From Acidobacteriota bacterium (lineage in GTDB: Bacteria; Acidobacteriota; Terriglobia; Acidiferrales; UBA7541): DNA of 64,000 nucleotides. The DNA lies in the NCBI GenBank assembly GCA_013289585.1, contig JABCZR010000018.1, positions 1 through 64,000 of the forward strand, given 5' to 3'. Shown piece by piece: positions 27,110 to 37,724 of this stretch. The translations under genes and the position numbers were made by a program. The notes beneath the pieces were generated by a model. That model was not told the DNA's origin, did not search any database, and saw nothing but the letters and a program-made list of their open reading frames with translations. Each line of letters begins with the position of its first letter. The stretch's first letter is position 1.

Positions 27110-27311
27110 ATTCCGCAACGGGTCGGCCCGACACTTCCGCGTCGTAGGAAAATACTTCCTCAATTACTCTTGTCCCTCGGCCGCCAAACCAATTGTATGG
27201 AAATCCGGCTGACCAGGAGCGGCGCAGTCACCGGCAAGCCCGAAGAATTACCTGTTGTTTTCCCAATGGAAGTATGGCATCTTTCCTGTTGGAAACCAAA
27301 ATGGCGGTGCT

Positions 27312-27659
27312 ATGAAGCAAAAAGCGGATGTCCTGCAAGGCACGTTGGCGTTGATGGTCCTCAAGACTCTCGATGTTTTGGGCCCGCTGCATGGCTATGG
27401 AATCGCGCGGCGCATCGAGCAGATCAGCGGGGATCTGCTGGCCGTGAATCAGGGCACTCTGTATCCCGTGCTGTTGAAACTGGAGCAGGAAGGCGCGATC
27501 GCGTCCGCGTGGGGCGCCTCGGAGAATAATCGCAGGGCGCGCTTCTATCGGCTAACACGGGATGGACGCAAGCAGTTGCAGGCCGAAACCAAGGACTGGG
27601 AACAAACGGCGGCCATCATCGCCCGGTTCTTCGAAGCCAAAGCGGAGAACTTGTCATGA
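27312..27659 (+). CDS. PadR-family transcriptional regulator
   Basis: A 115-residue winged-helix protein: LQGTLALMVLKTLDVLGPLHGYGIARRI is the PadR HTH start, NQGTLYPVLLKLEQEGAI the recognition and wing region, and RRARFYRLTRDGRKQL the end of the wing, followed by a short C-terminal helix for dimerisation. Regulators of this type usually repress the linked transporter genes. Its stop overlaps the start of the downstream permease gene by 4 bp (ATGA), so both are one translationally coupled operon. ATG 27312 is chosen to match the PadR N-terminus (MKQKADVLQG). Confidence 0.92.
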   Translation: MKQKADVLQGTLALMVLKTLDVLGPLHGYGIARRIEQISGDLLAVNQGTLYPVLLKLEQEGAIASAWGASENNRRARFYRLTRDGRKQLQAETKDWEQTAAIIARFFEAKAENLS

Positions 27660-30298
27660 AATCTCTGAGGCGTTTTCTCACACGTCTGTTCAACACGGCG
27701 ACGATGCGAGCCCAGGAAGAACGATTGCGCGAAGAGATTGCCGAACATATCGCTCTGCAGACCGCCGAAAATCTTCGGGCCGGCTTGTCTTCGGTTGAGG
27801 CGCGACGCCAGGCGATGCTGAAGTTTGGAGGCGTGGAAGCGATGAAACAAGACTTCCGGGCCGAGCGAAGCCTGCTGTTCATCGAAAATCTGCTGGGGGA
27901 TTTGCGGAATGCAGGGCGCTCGATCTCCCGAATGCCAGGGCTAGCTGCGGTGATCATCCTTTCGCTGGCCATCGGGATTGGGGTGAATACAACGATTTTT
28001 TCATGGATTCAAATGATCCTGTTCCAACCGATGCCCGCCGTGCATGGGGCAGCGAACTTTCTGATGGTCGAGCCACGCTCGGAGACGGGCGGGTATCCTG
28101 GCGCTTCCTGGCTGGAATACCGCGACTTGCAGACGCAAGTGCCGGCACTGCGCGACATCGTGGCATCTCAGATGGTGCCTTTCAACGTGGGCCGGCCCGG
28201 CCAGACCGAGCGGACGCACGGGCAACTCGTCTCCGGCAATTACTTTTCTGCTCTGGGACTGAAGCCCGTGGTCGGCCGATTTATCCGGCCCGAGGAGGCG
28301 GAGCGTCCCGGAACTGAGCCTGTCATTGTCATTTCGTATGATTACTGGCAAACACGGTTTCGCGGCGCGCCAGAGGCTGTGGGACAAAAACTTCGCGTTA
28401 ACGATCGCGACCTGATCGTCATTGGCGTGGCACCCAGGGAATTCCAGGGAACAATGGTCCCGTTAAAGTTCGAACTGTGGGCCCCGGCCACCATGGCGCC
28501 TGCGTTGCTCGGCGGAACACGCGACATCGAAGATCGCGGCTCGCGCGCTTTTTCGTTAATCGGAATGTTAAAGCCTGGCGCGACACCCCAGGAAGCACAA
28601 GCCGAGTTCAGCACCGCGATGGCTCAGCTTGCACGCGACTATCCTGACGCCAGCGCCGGAATTGGCGGCGAAATTCTTCCCTTCTGGAGCACTCCGCGCG
28701 GTCCGCAGCGTTTGCTGATCAGCGGTCTAGTCATCCTGCAAGGCGTTATGCTGCTTCTGCTGTTGGCGGTCTGCGGCAACACCGCAAACCTCATGCTCGC
28801 CCGCGGAAGCACCCGCCAGCGCGAGATGGCCGTGCGCGTAGCCCTCGGCGCGGGGCGCTGGCGCATCGTCAGCCTGGTGCTCTCGGAAAATATGCTCCTC
28901 GCTCTCCTGGGAGCAGGTCTCGGGGCAGCCTTCGCCGTTTGGGGCACCACGGCACTGCGCATCGCCCCAATGATTGGTGCATTTCCGATCCTGTTTCCGA
29001 CAAGAGTGGATGCATTTACCCTCGTCTTCGCGATATTGCTCGGCACTGCCTGCGGTCTGATTTTCAGCGCGGCGCCGGCAGTCCATCTGGCGCGGCTCGA
29101 TCCGCAGGACGGGCTTCGCTCCAGTTCCAACACTCCGCCCCGCAGCCGTGCGCGCAAAGTCCTGATGGGGGTGGAAGTCGGACTTGCGATGGTTGTCCTG
29201 ATCGCCGCGGCGCTCTTCTTGCAAAGTTTTCGCTTGGCAAGTCAATCGGATCCCAGATTCCGCCCCGACGGCGTTTTGCTGGCCGCCTACGACTTAAGCG
29301 GACGGAATCCCGACGAGGCCTCCGACCGCGAATTTGCCGCGCGACTCCTGGAACGGCTGCGATCTTTGCCGGACGTCGAAGCCGCCGCCATCGCCACAAA
29401 TGTTCCGGTGGACTTGCATGGAATTCCGCACCGGTCCTTCACGCTACAAGGCCGCGTGCGCACGGAACCCGGGCAGGATCGAGCTATTTCCAACACCGTC
29501 ACGCCGGGATACTTCAAGGTCATGGCCATCCCGCTCCTCGAGGGAAACGACTTTGCTGAAATGAGGGATAAGGCGGCGCCCGCGCAGGCCATCGTCAACG
29601 AGGAGTTTGTGCGCCGCTACCTCGATGGCGCCGATGCCATCGGCCACCGTATCCAGACGCGCACGCAAAGCTTCGCGATCATCGCCGTGGCGCGCAATTC
29701 GGCCTACGACGCGCTCGGGGAGCCCGCGCAGCCGGCGATTTATTTCTCCTACCGCGATCGTCCACAGGACCAGGGAGAGATTCACCTGCGGACACGCAGC
29801 GGCAATGAAACCGCGCTCACCTCCGAAGCGCGTGCCGTTCTGCGCGATCTCGATCCCATGCTCCCTCTTTACGACGTGCGAACCTTCTCCCAGCACATCG
29901 AACGAAACCTCTATCTTCGCCGCATTCCCGCACGCATGTTCGCCGTGCTCGGGCCGCTCCTCCTCGGCCTCGCGGCCATCGGAATCTACGCCGTGGTTTC
30001 CTACGCCGTGGCCAGGAGAACGAGAGAGATTGGCGTGCGGCTGGCGTTCGGGGCCACCAGCGGGCGAGTCGTCCTGCAAATTATTTGCGAGAACTTGGGT
30101 GGAATCACTTGGGGCGCGGCCATTGGATGGGTACTTGCGCTCGTGATTTCCCTTCGCCTAATTGCGAAGGGCGCGGTCAACTTTCCGGTTTTTATCGGAG
30201 TCCCGGCGATTCTGCTGTGTGTCGCCGCGCTGGCCTGCTGGATTCCGGCAAGGCGAGCTAGCCGCATTGATCCGATGGCAGCGCTCAGGCACGAGTAA
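27656..30298 (+). CDS. ADOP-type ABC transporter permease (MacB/FtsX family)
   Basis: An 880-residue membrane protein. It begins with an acidic helical domain (MRAQEERLREEIAEHIALQ; EARRQAMLKFGGVEAMKQDF), typical of acidobacterial ADOP permeases. Two MacB_PCD/FtsX units follow: a first membrane helix (LAAVIILSLAIGIGVNTTIF), a large extracytoplasmic domain (~130-330), three helices near 355-480 with LMLARGSTRQREMAVRVALGAG, then a second unit with [18 protein letters not shown] and ending WIPARRASRIDPMAALRHE. No ATPase or periplasmic adaptor gene is adjacent. The substrate is unknown. Confidence 0.9.
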   Translation: MKSLRRFLTRLFNTATMRAQEERLREEIAEHIALQTAENLRAGLSSVEARRQAMLKFGGVEAMKQDFRAERSLLFIENLLGDLRNAGRSISRMPGLAAVIILSLAIGIGVNTTIFSWIQMILFQPMPAVHGAANFLMVEPRSETGGYPGASWLEYRDLQTQVPALRDIVASQMVPFNVGRPGQTERTHGQLVSGNYFSALGLKPVVGRFIRPEEAERPGTEPVIVISYDYWQTRFRGAPEAVGQKLRVNDRDLIVIGVAPREFQGTMVPLKFELWAPATMAPALLGGTRDIEDRGSRAFSLIGMLKPGATPQEAQAEFSTAMAQLARDYPDASAGIGGEILPFWSTPRGPQRLLISGLVILQGVMLLLLLAVCGNTANLMLARGSTRQREMAVRVALGAGRWRIVSLVLSENMLLALLGAGLGAAFAVWGTTALRIAPMIGAFPILFPTRVDAFTLVFAILLGTACGLIFSAAPAVHLARLDPQDGLRSSSNTPPRSRARKVLMGVEVGLAMVVLIAAALFLQSFRLASQSDPRFRPDGVLLAAYDLSGRNPDEASDREFAARLLERLRSLPDVEAAAIATNVPVDLHGIPHRSFTLQGRVRTEPGQDRAISNTVTPGYFKVMAIPLLEGNDFAEMRDKAAPAQAIVNEEFVRRYLDGADAIGHRIQTRTQSFAIIAVARNSAYDALGEPAQPAIYFSYRDRPQDQGEIHLRTRSGNETALTSEARAVLRDLDPMLPLYDVRTFSQHIERNLYLRRIPARMFAVLGPLLLGLAAIGIYAVVSYAVARRTREIGVRLAFGATSGRVVLQIICENLGGITWGAAIGWVLALVISLRLIAKGAVNFPVFIGVPAILLCVAALACWIPARRASRIDPMAALRHE

Positions 30299-30564
30299 AA
30301 GCAGCCATGCCTGCCCTTTCTTTCATACACTGAAGAATTGCAAATTCCTTGATTTCTCTGTTTTGAAATTCATCCAAATTGGTGGGGGCGGTGTACCCGC
30401 ATCTCCTAAATTCCGCCCAGTTCAGAGATTCCTGTCCCTTTCATGGCGTTTGAACGGTGCTCCAAGGTCGAGAATCGTCACGCAATCTTGCGATGTCCTT
30501 GGTCGGCGCACTCCCGAAGAAGCGGCTAAATTTTTTGGCTTCGTTCGATTCGAGGTTTAGTCTG

Positions 30565-31995
<1,431 letters not shown>

Positions 31996-33471
31996 CTACC
32001 CCACGCGCAACTCCGCCTCCTGGCTCACCTCGTTTCCGTCTCCTCGTTTCAATGCCCGGAAAACGATAGTGGACAGGATCGTCATTCCCCCCAGCACAAA
32101 GAATGCGCGGTGAATCCCGTGAATGAACTGCAATGGATCGGAGCGATAGCGGTCCGGAAGAAAGAACGCCGTGACCAGCGACGCCGATGCCACCCCAAAA
32201 CTGATGGACATCTGCTGCGCCGTGCTCGCGATCGAGCTGGCGCTACTCGCCTGTTCCTCTGTGACGTCGGCGTATACCAGCGTGTTCATGCTTGTATACT
32301 GCAGCGAAGTGAAGAACCCGTAGCAAAACACTTCCCCGACCACCAGCCATACCGGCGTGCTTTTCCCGATCGTCGCGAAGAGCAGGATCTGAAGGCCGAT
32401 CAGCAGCGTGTTGGAAACCAGCACAGTGCGGTAACCAAAGCGCGCCAGGATTCTCGGCATTGTCAGCTTCAAGCTCATGGCTGCGATCGCTTGCGGCATC
32501 ATCATCAGCCCGGATTGAATCGGAGTGAAACCGAGCCCCACCTGATACAACAGTGGAAAAAGAAACGGGATGCCGCCGATGCCCAGGCGAGTCAGGAAAC
32601 TGCCCGCCACCGCCGCGCGAAACGTGCGAATCCGAAACAGCGCGAGCTGCAGCATCGGATATGCCGTCCTTGTTGCGTGGAATCCGTAGCTCGCCAGGAG
32701 AACGATGGAAACCGCAAGAAGCCCGAGAATTTCGCTCCCGCTGAGCGTGTGTTCGCCAAATACTTCCAGCACGTAGGAGAGCAGCGCGACGCCCGATCCG
32801 AAAAGAATCAGTCCTGCCACATCGAGGGGATTGGCGCGCTCTTCACGGTAATCCGGCAAATGCCGGTAGACCAGGTACAAACCCGCCAGCCCAATCGGGA
32901 TATTCACGAAGAAAATGAATCTCCAGTGAAGGTATGCGACGATCAGTCCGCCGGCGATCGGTCCCAGCATGGGTCCAATCAAACCCGGGATAGCTACGAA
33001 GCTCATCGCGCGAACCAGTTCGGATTTCGCGAATGTCCGCACCATGGTGAGCCGCCCAACGGGCACCATCATGGCCCCGCCGCAGCCCTGCAGGATGCGG
33101 CACGCGACCAGCGCATGAATATTGCTCGAGATTCCGCAAAGAAAGGACCCCAGCGTGAAGATGCCGATTGCCGACGCGAACACTCGCCGTGTTCCGAAGC
33201 GGTCCGCCATCCATCCGCTGATCGGAATGAAAACTGCCAGGCTTAGCGTGTAGCTGGCAAGCACCGACTTCATGCTCAGCGGCGCAACGTGGAGCGCCGC
33301 CGCAATCGTCGGCACCCCGGTATTCAGAATCGTGGTGTCCAGCGACTCCATAAAAAACGCCACCGCGATCAGCCACGGCAGCAATCGCCTGCTGGAATCG
33401 GCCATCCCCGGTTGCAAGGAGAAAACTTCGATCGGACTCGTTGGGCTTACATTCGGTGGGTTCGGCTGCAT
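31996..33471 (-). CDS. DHA2-type MFS drug exporter
   Basis: A 491-residue transporter with about 14 membrane helices. Motif A is WMADRFGTRRVF after helix 2, motif C-like IPGLIGPMLGPIAGG in helix 5, and motif D1-like SLDTTILNTGVPTIA in helix 1, as in EmrB/QacA proton-driven multidrug exporters. It has no adjacent membrane-fusion protein or regulator. ATG 33471 follows a GGAG motif; a TTG one codon upstream is also possible. The gene lies 36 bp after rlmN on the same strand, so they may be cotranscribed. Confidence 0.92.
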   Translation of the reverse strand: MQPNPPNVSPTSPIEVFSLQPGMADSSRRLLPWLIAVAFFMESLDTTILNTGVPTIAAALHVAPLSMKSVLASYTLSLAVFIPISGWMADRFGTRRVFASAIGIFTLGSFLCGISSNIHALVACRILQGCGGAMMVPVGRLTMVRTFAKSELVRAMSFVAIPGLIGPMLGPIAGGLIVAYLHWRFIFFVNIPIGLAGLYLVYRHLPDYREERANPLDVAGLILFGSGVALLSYVLEVFGEHTLSGSEILGLLAVSIVLLASYGFHATRTAYPMLQLALFRIRTFRAAVAGSFLTRLGIGGIPFLFPLLYQVGLGFTPIQSGLMMMPQAIAAMSLKLTMPRILARFGYRTVLVSNTLLIGLQILLFATIGKSTPVWLVVGEVFCYGFFTSLQYTSMNTLVYADVTEEQASSASSIASTAQQMSISFGVASASLVTAFFLPDRYRSDPLQFIHGIHRAFFVLGGMTILSTIVFRALKRGDGNEVSQEAELRVG

Positions 33472-33507
33472 CAATCTCCGACTCGCCTCAGCGGTCTTTC
33501 GATTTGT

Positions 33508-34587
33508 TCAGTGGGGACTCGCAACGGATAACGGAGAACCGTCAATCTGCAGCAGCGCCAGTTGTCCGCAAGCCGCCATCACATCGCGCCCGCGCGAATA
33601 GCGCACAAACGCCGGCACGCCGCGATCCACGAGGATTCGCCGGAACTCTTCAATTCGCTCGGGGGGCGATTGGCGGTAGGGAAGTTCTCCCGGATTCCAC
33701 GGAATCAAATTTACCTTCACGCTTTTCAACGGCGCAAGCAGCCGCACCACGCGCCGCGCATCTTCCGCCGCATCATTCAATCTGCCGAGCATCACGTACT
33801 CAAATGTCAGATGCTCCCACGTCCGCAACGGATAATTCCTGCAAGCTTCCATCAACACCGGGAGCGGATACTTCTTGTTGATCGGCATCAACGCGTCGCG
33901 CTGCTCGTCATTCGAGGCGTTGAGAGAAATCGCCAGCTTCGGCCGCACTGTTTCCAGCGCGAGCCGCTCGACACCCGGCACGATTCCGCTCGTCGAAAGC
34001 GTTACGTGCTTCGGCGAAATCCCAATCCCTCCGGGATCAAGAATGATGCGCACCGCCGCCATCACCGCCTCAAAATTCAGCAGCGGCTCCCCCTGCCCCA
34101 TCAGCACAATATTTGTCTGCGGCGCGAGCTGCGCTTTGTGCTCCTCAAGCGGCAACAGCACCTGCGCCAGAATTTCTCCCGCCGTCAAATTTCGGATCAA
34201 CCCGAGCTGTGCCGTCAAACAAAAATGGCAATCCACTGCGCAACCCGCCTGCGTCGAAATACAAATCGTCTGCCGCCCCTCACTCGGCATAAACACCGCT
34301 TCCACCGACGCCGGCCTTGTAATCTGCTCTTCACTCGATTTCAGTGCGTACAAATACCGCACCGACCCATCCGTCGATTCAAATCTTTGTTTCACCTCCG
34401 GCAGGGTAATCCGCGCCTCGCTCGCCAGCCGTGCGCGCAGCGCCGCGGGAAGGTTCGTAATCTGCGCAACATCGAATTTTCGCTCGGAGTACAGCGCGTG
34501 ATAAATCTGCGCTCCGCGAAACGCGGGCTCCCCCAGTTCCGCGCAAAATTCGCGCAACTCTTCTTTCGATTTTCCGAGCAATTCCAT
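33508..34587 (-). CDS. rlmN: 23S rRNA A2503 / tRNA A37 C2-methyltransferase
   Basis: A 359-residue radical SAM methyltransferase. The cluster triad is CAVDCHFCLTAQLG; also present are STQAGC, MGQGEPLLN and VTLSTSGIVPG. The C-terminal RGRDVMAACGQL holds the Cys that forms the covalent adduct in the family. Methylation of A2503 tunes ribosomal accuracy. The end is separated from the MFS gene by 36 bp. Not Cfr-like: the length and N-terminal helical domain fit RlmN. Confidence 0.94.
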   Translation of the reverse strand: MELLGKSKEELREFCAELGEPAFRGAQIYHALYSERKFDVAQITNLPAALRARLASEARITLPEVKQRFESTDGSVRYLYALKSSEEQITRPASVEAVFMPSEGRQTICISTQAGCAVDCHFCLTAQLGLIRNLTAGEILAQVLLPLEEHKAQLAPQTNIVLMGQGEPLLNFEAVMAAVRIILDPGGIGISPKHVTLSTSGIVPGVERLALETVRPKLAISLNASNDEQRDALMPINKKYPLPVLMEACRNYPLRTWEHLTFEYVMLGRLNDAAEDARRVVRLLAPLKSVKVNLIPWNPGELPYRQSPPERIEEFRRILVDRGVPAFVRYSRGRDVMAACGQLALLQIDGSPLSVASPH

Positions 34588-34703
34588 CTTTTCGTCTCTG
34601 CCGCCGATCCTCGATTCGCACCTTCACGATGCGTAATCTAAAGATTACCTCTTTTCCTCACCTCGTTTCCCCCTTACCTCATTACTTCGCCTTTGATTCA
34701 CGC

Positions 34704-34709
34704 TATAAT
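34704..34709 (+). promoter_or_regulatory. Consensus -10 box upstream of cysteine dioxygenase
   Basis: A perfect TATAAT 47 bp before the start codon. No good -35 hexamer is seen at 16-18 bp upstream (ATTACT at 17), so it is a candidate only. Confidence 0.4.
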
Positions 34710-34755
34710 TCTTCGGCAACCCCGCTTTTTCAGGGACGTCTTCCGGAGGCGCCAC

Positions 34756-35352
34756 ATGTCATCACACGTCGCAATCGAGCAGCTCACCATCACCGATTGG
34801 GTCACGGGCCTCGCCGCCATTCCCGAGCGCGATTTCACCCTCCAGGGTGTCCAGGACTACATCGTTCGCCACGCGGTTCGCCCGGAGACGATTGAAAAGT
34901 ACTGTTTTTTTTCCCAGGGCAATTACACCCGCAATCTGATTTTCAAGAATGAGATCTTCGAATGCATGACTGTCTGCTGGGAAATTGGGCAGCACAGCCG
35001 CATCCACAATCACCGCGATCAGAACTGCTGGATGTCGGCGCCCATCGGCCGGCTTCGCGTCCAGAACTACCGCGTCGCCGATCAGGACTCTTCACACGGC
35101 ACCTGCAGAATTATCCCCACCGACTGCTACGATCTCGACGCCACCCACCCGGCTTACGTGAATCCCATCGAACCCGTCCACGAAGTTCAGAATCTCGCCG
35201 AATTCAAGCAGCGTGCCGTCACGATTCACGTGTACTCGAAGCCTTTCGATAGCTGCGAAGTGTATCTTCGCGATCAAGGAACTTACTCTGACGTTCCACT
35301 CTTTTACACCAGCGAATACGGCAAGCTCAACACAGCCGAAAAGCTTTTGTAG
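34756..35352 (+). CDS. Cysteine dioxygenase type I
   Basis: A 198-residue cupin non-heme iron enzyme oxidising cysteine to cysteine sulfinate. Metal ligands are in RIHNHRDQNCW (His-x-His) and IEPVHEV (third His). The Cys five residues after the second His and the Tyr in HVYSKPFDSCEVY correspond to the Cys-Tyr cofactor of mammalian cysteine dioxygenase, and an Arg in RNLIF fits substrate carboxylate binding. The start ATG 34756 follows CGGAGG at good spacing; earlier frames lack a binding site. Cysteine catabolism neighbours are absent. Confidence 0.9.
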   Translation: MSSHVAIEQLTITDWVTGLAAIPERDFTLQGVQDYIVRHAVRPETIEKYCFFSQGNYTRNLIFKNEIFECMTVCWEIGQHSRIHNHRDQNCWMSAPIGRLRVQNYRVADQDSSHGTCRIIPTDCYDLDATHPAYVNPIEPVHEVQNLAEFKQRAVTIHVYSKPFDSCEVYLRDQGTYSDVPLFYTSEYGKLNTAEKLL

Positions 35353-35378
35353 GTGCCGGGCTTTAGTCCGGTTCTTGT
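35349..35378. repeat. Palindromic repeat after cysteine dioxygenase
   Basis: TTGTAGGTG leads into CCGGGCTTTAGTCCGG (35356-35371), a seven-pair stem including one G-T pair. It begins at the stop codon and may act as a transcript end. It matches the style of the other palindromes in this window. Confidence 0.45.
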
Positions 35379-35460
35379 CGTACGGCGTCACGCGCTTTGA
35401 ACTCCGGTAATTGGTTGCTTCCCTTTATCCTTTCTCCCCAGCCTGTGTCACAATCTCTAT

Positions 35461-36738
35461 ATGGCAACGGAAACGCGCGACATCCAAAAGCACGTTTTGC
35501 CCAACGGACTGGTGGTCATCACCGAGACCATGTCCCACGTCCGCTCCGTTTCCGTGGGCGTGTGGGTCCGCAACGGCTCGCGCCGCGAAGTCCCCGAAGA
35601 AAACGGCCTCGCGCACTTTATCGAGCACATGGTTTTCAAGGGCACGGAGCGCCGCTCCGCCGAAGCCATCGCGCGCGAAATGGATTCCGTCGGCGGGATG
35701 CTGGACGCGTTCACTTCGAAAGAGCAAATCTGTTTCAACGCCAAGATTCTCGATGAGCATTTGCCCATCGCTTTTGACGTCATCGCCGACCTTGTCCTCA
35801 GGCCAAAATTCGATTCCGATGACGTTAAAAAAGAGCGTCAGGTCGTCCTCGAAGAAATCAAGATGGACATGGACAATCCTGAATATCTCCTTCATGACAT
35901 TTTCACGCGAGGATTCTGGCCGGAGCATCCGCTCGGCCGTCCAATCCTCGGCACTCCGGAAACGGTAAAAAATTTCAATCGCGACGGGCTTCGCACACGC
36001 TTCGGTGACTGGTTCGCTCCGGATCATCTGGTGGTCACCGCCGCGGGCAACGTTGCGCACGAACAAGTAATGGATTTAGTCCAGCGGGAATTCGGCCACC
36101 TGAAACCCGCCGGTTTCGCGGACAGGGAAGTCGCTCCGCAAACGTGTGCTCCGATTCATCTCGAACCCAAGCGCGACCTTGAACAGGTTCATCTCTGCAT
36201 CGGCGTTCCTTCTGTTCCGCTGGGACACGAGCACCGCTTCGGCATCGCCGTGCTCAACAATCTTCTCGGTGGCGGTATGTCCTCGCGTCTTTTCCAGAAC
36301 ATTCGCGAGAAGCAAGGCCTTGCTTATGCGGTATTCAGCGAACTGACGCCGTATTCCGACGCCGGCATGATGACTGTTTACGCCGGCACCGCCAAAGACA
36401 CCATCGGCCAGGTGATCGATCTTACCATCCAGGAATTTCGGTCATTGAAGGAATCTCTGGTAACGGAAGAAGAGTTGCGCCGCTCGAAAAATCACCTAAA
36501 GGGTTCGCTGATGCTTTCGCTAGAATCCACCAGCTCGCGCATGTCCAATCTCGCGCGCCAGGAGCTGTACTTCGGCCGCTTCTATTCGCTCGATGAAATC
36601 CTTGCCGGCATTGAAGCCGTCCGTCGCGAAGAACTCCAGTCCCTCGCCCGCCAATATTTTCAGCCCGGCCAAATCGCCGTCACCGTTCTCGGCCCCCTGA
36701 ATGGCTTCACCCTCGACCGCTCGCGTCTGGCTTGTTAA
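35461..36738 (+). CDS. M16-family zinc peptidase
   Basis: A 425-residue protein of the mitochondrial-processing-peptidase/PqqL type. The inverted zinc motif HFIEH is at ~53-57 and the third ligand Glu lies in VVLEEIKMD (~131). The second half holds LLGGGMSSRLFQNIREKQGLAY, the typical inactive C-terminal unit loop. There is no signal peptide, so it is probably cytosolic. A beta-partner gene is not adjacent, so it may form a homodimer. Confidence 0.93.
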   Translation: MATETRDIQKHVLPNGLVVITETMSHVRSVSVGVWVRNGSRREVPEENGLAHFIEHMVFKGTERRSAEAIAREMDSVGGMLDAFTSKEQICFNAKILDEHLPIAFDVIADLVLRPKFDSDDVKKERQVVLEEIKMDMDNPEYLLHDIFTRGFWPEHPLGRPILGTPETVKNFNRDGLRTRFGDWFAPDHLVVTAAGNVAHEQVMDLVQREFGHLKPAGFADREVAPQTCAPIHLEPKRDLEQVHLCIGVPSVPLGHEHRFGIAVLNNLLGGGMSSRLFQNIREKQGLAYAVFSELTPYSDAGMMTVYAGTAKDTIGQVIDLTIQEFRSLKESLVTEEELRRSKNHLKGSLMLSLESTSSRMSNLARQELYFGRFYSLDEILAGIEAVRREELQSLARQYFQPGQIAVTVLGPLNGFTLDRSRLAC

Positions 36739-36796
36739 CATTACTGTCTTTCTCGCTTGTTACTGGGAATCCACAGTCCCATTTTAGAGGCCGATC

Positions 36797-37651
36797 ATGA
36801 GTGAGGCTCAAAAGACGCGAATCGGCGCACATCGGGAACACGTACTCAAACCGGATGAGAGGAAACTTCTTGATGACGTAGAGAAATATGGCTGCCACAT
36901 TATCCACGTTCGCGAGGAAGGCGGTCTGCCCGGTTGGTCATACACTGTTGGTTTGTACGAGATATTCCGCCAACCAGAAATCATCATAGTCGGATTAAAA
37001 GACGACACCGCTCAGTTTGTGCTCAACGAAATCGCGGATCGGCTCAAAACAGGACTTCAGATCCAAGAGGTCTTGCGTCAGAGAGAGCTGCTTGGGAAGG
37101 TCGAATGCGAACTTAGAAGGGTTGAGGAGCGCCCCGAACTTCGTGCAGTCGTTGAATATGCAACCTGGTTCTACGGATCTGACCTGTTCCCGGTCTTTCA
37201 GTGTATATATCCCGACCTCGAGAATAGATTCCCATGGGAAGACTCCTTTGACGAGAGCTGGCGCAACCGGCAGGCTTTGTTGTTTTCAACGACATCGATC
37301 ACCACTTTAGAAAGGGACTTTTGGGCATCTCACGACCCTGAGAGCAGCCTCTACGATTGGAAGTTTTCAGGCCTACCACATACTGGTGTGTACACCACGA
37401 AAAGGATCATGGGCGGAGATGAGCCTATTCTCTATGTGTACCACGACCAGGATGATGGTGCCTGGCAATTCCACGGGCCCAGCGAATCGAAGGCTGAATC
37501 CGCTGCGCTAGTTTGCTTTCATCACATCGTGGACAAAGATCCCTCGATAATGGAATTAATCGATTTGCCCCCTGGTTGGAGCGCGGTGAGGGAGAATGTC
37601 GGGTGTGCCTGGAGCAGGGAACTTACTCCTGTCGATTCCGAGCAAGAATAG
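36797..37651 (+). CDS. DUF4262 domain protein
   Basis: A 284-residue soluble protein whose N-terminal ~150 residues carry the DUF4262 signature (DVEKYGCHIIHV, GWSYTVGLYEIFRQPEIIIVGL). The C-terminal part repeats the same style (WQFHGPSESK, FHHIVDKDP), as in two-part members with an added ~120-residue extension. The function is unknown in the literature known to me. Base composition and codon usage look more AT-rich than the neighbours, consistent with acquisition by transfer. Confidence 0.8.
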   Translation: MSEAQKTRIGAHREHVLKPDERKLLDDVEKYGCHIIHVREEGGLPGWSYTVGLYEIFRQPEIIIVGLKDDTAQFVLNEIADRLKTGLQIQEVLRQRELLGKVECELRRVEERPELRAVVEYATWFYGSDLFPVFQCIYPDLENRFPWEDSFDESWRNRQALLFSTTSITTLERDFWASHDPESSLYDWKFSGLPHTGVYTTKRIMGGDEPILYVYHDQDDGAWQFHGPSESKAESAALVCFHHIVDKDPSIMELIDLPPGWSAVRENVGCAWSRELTPVDSEQE

Positions 37652-37724
37652 TCCGGGGATATTTCGTTCCGACCATCGAAATCCCTCCTTGCCATTTCCA
37701 TGGTGCGCGAACAGCTAAGCCGGG

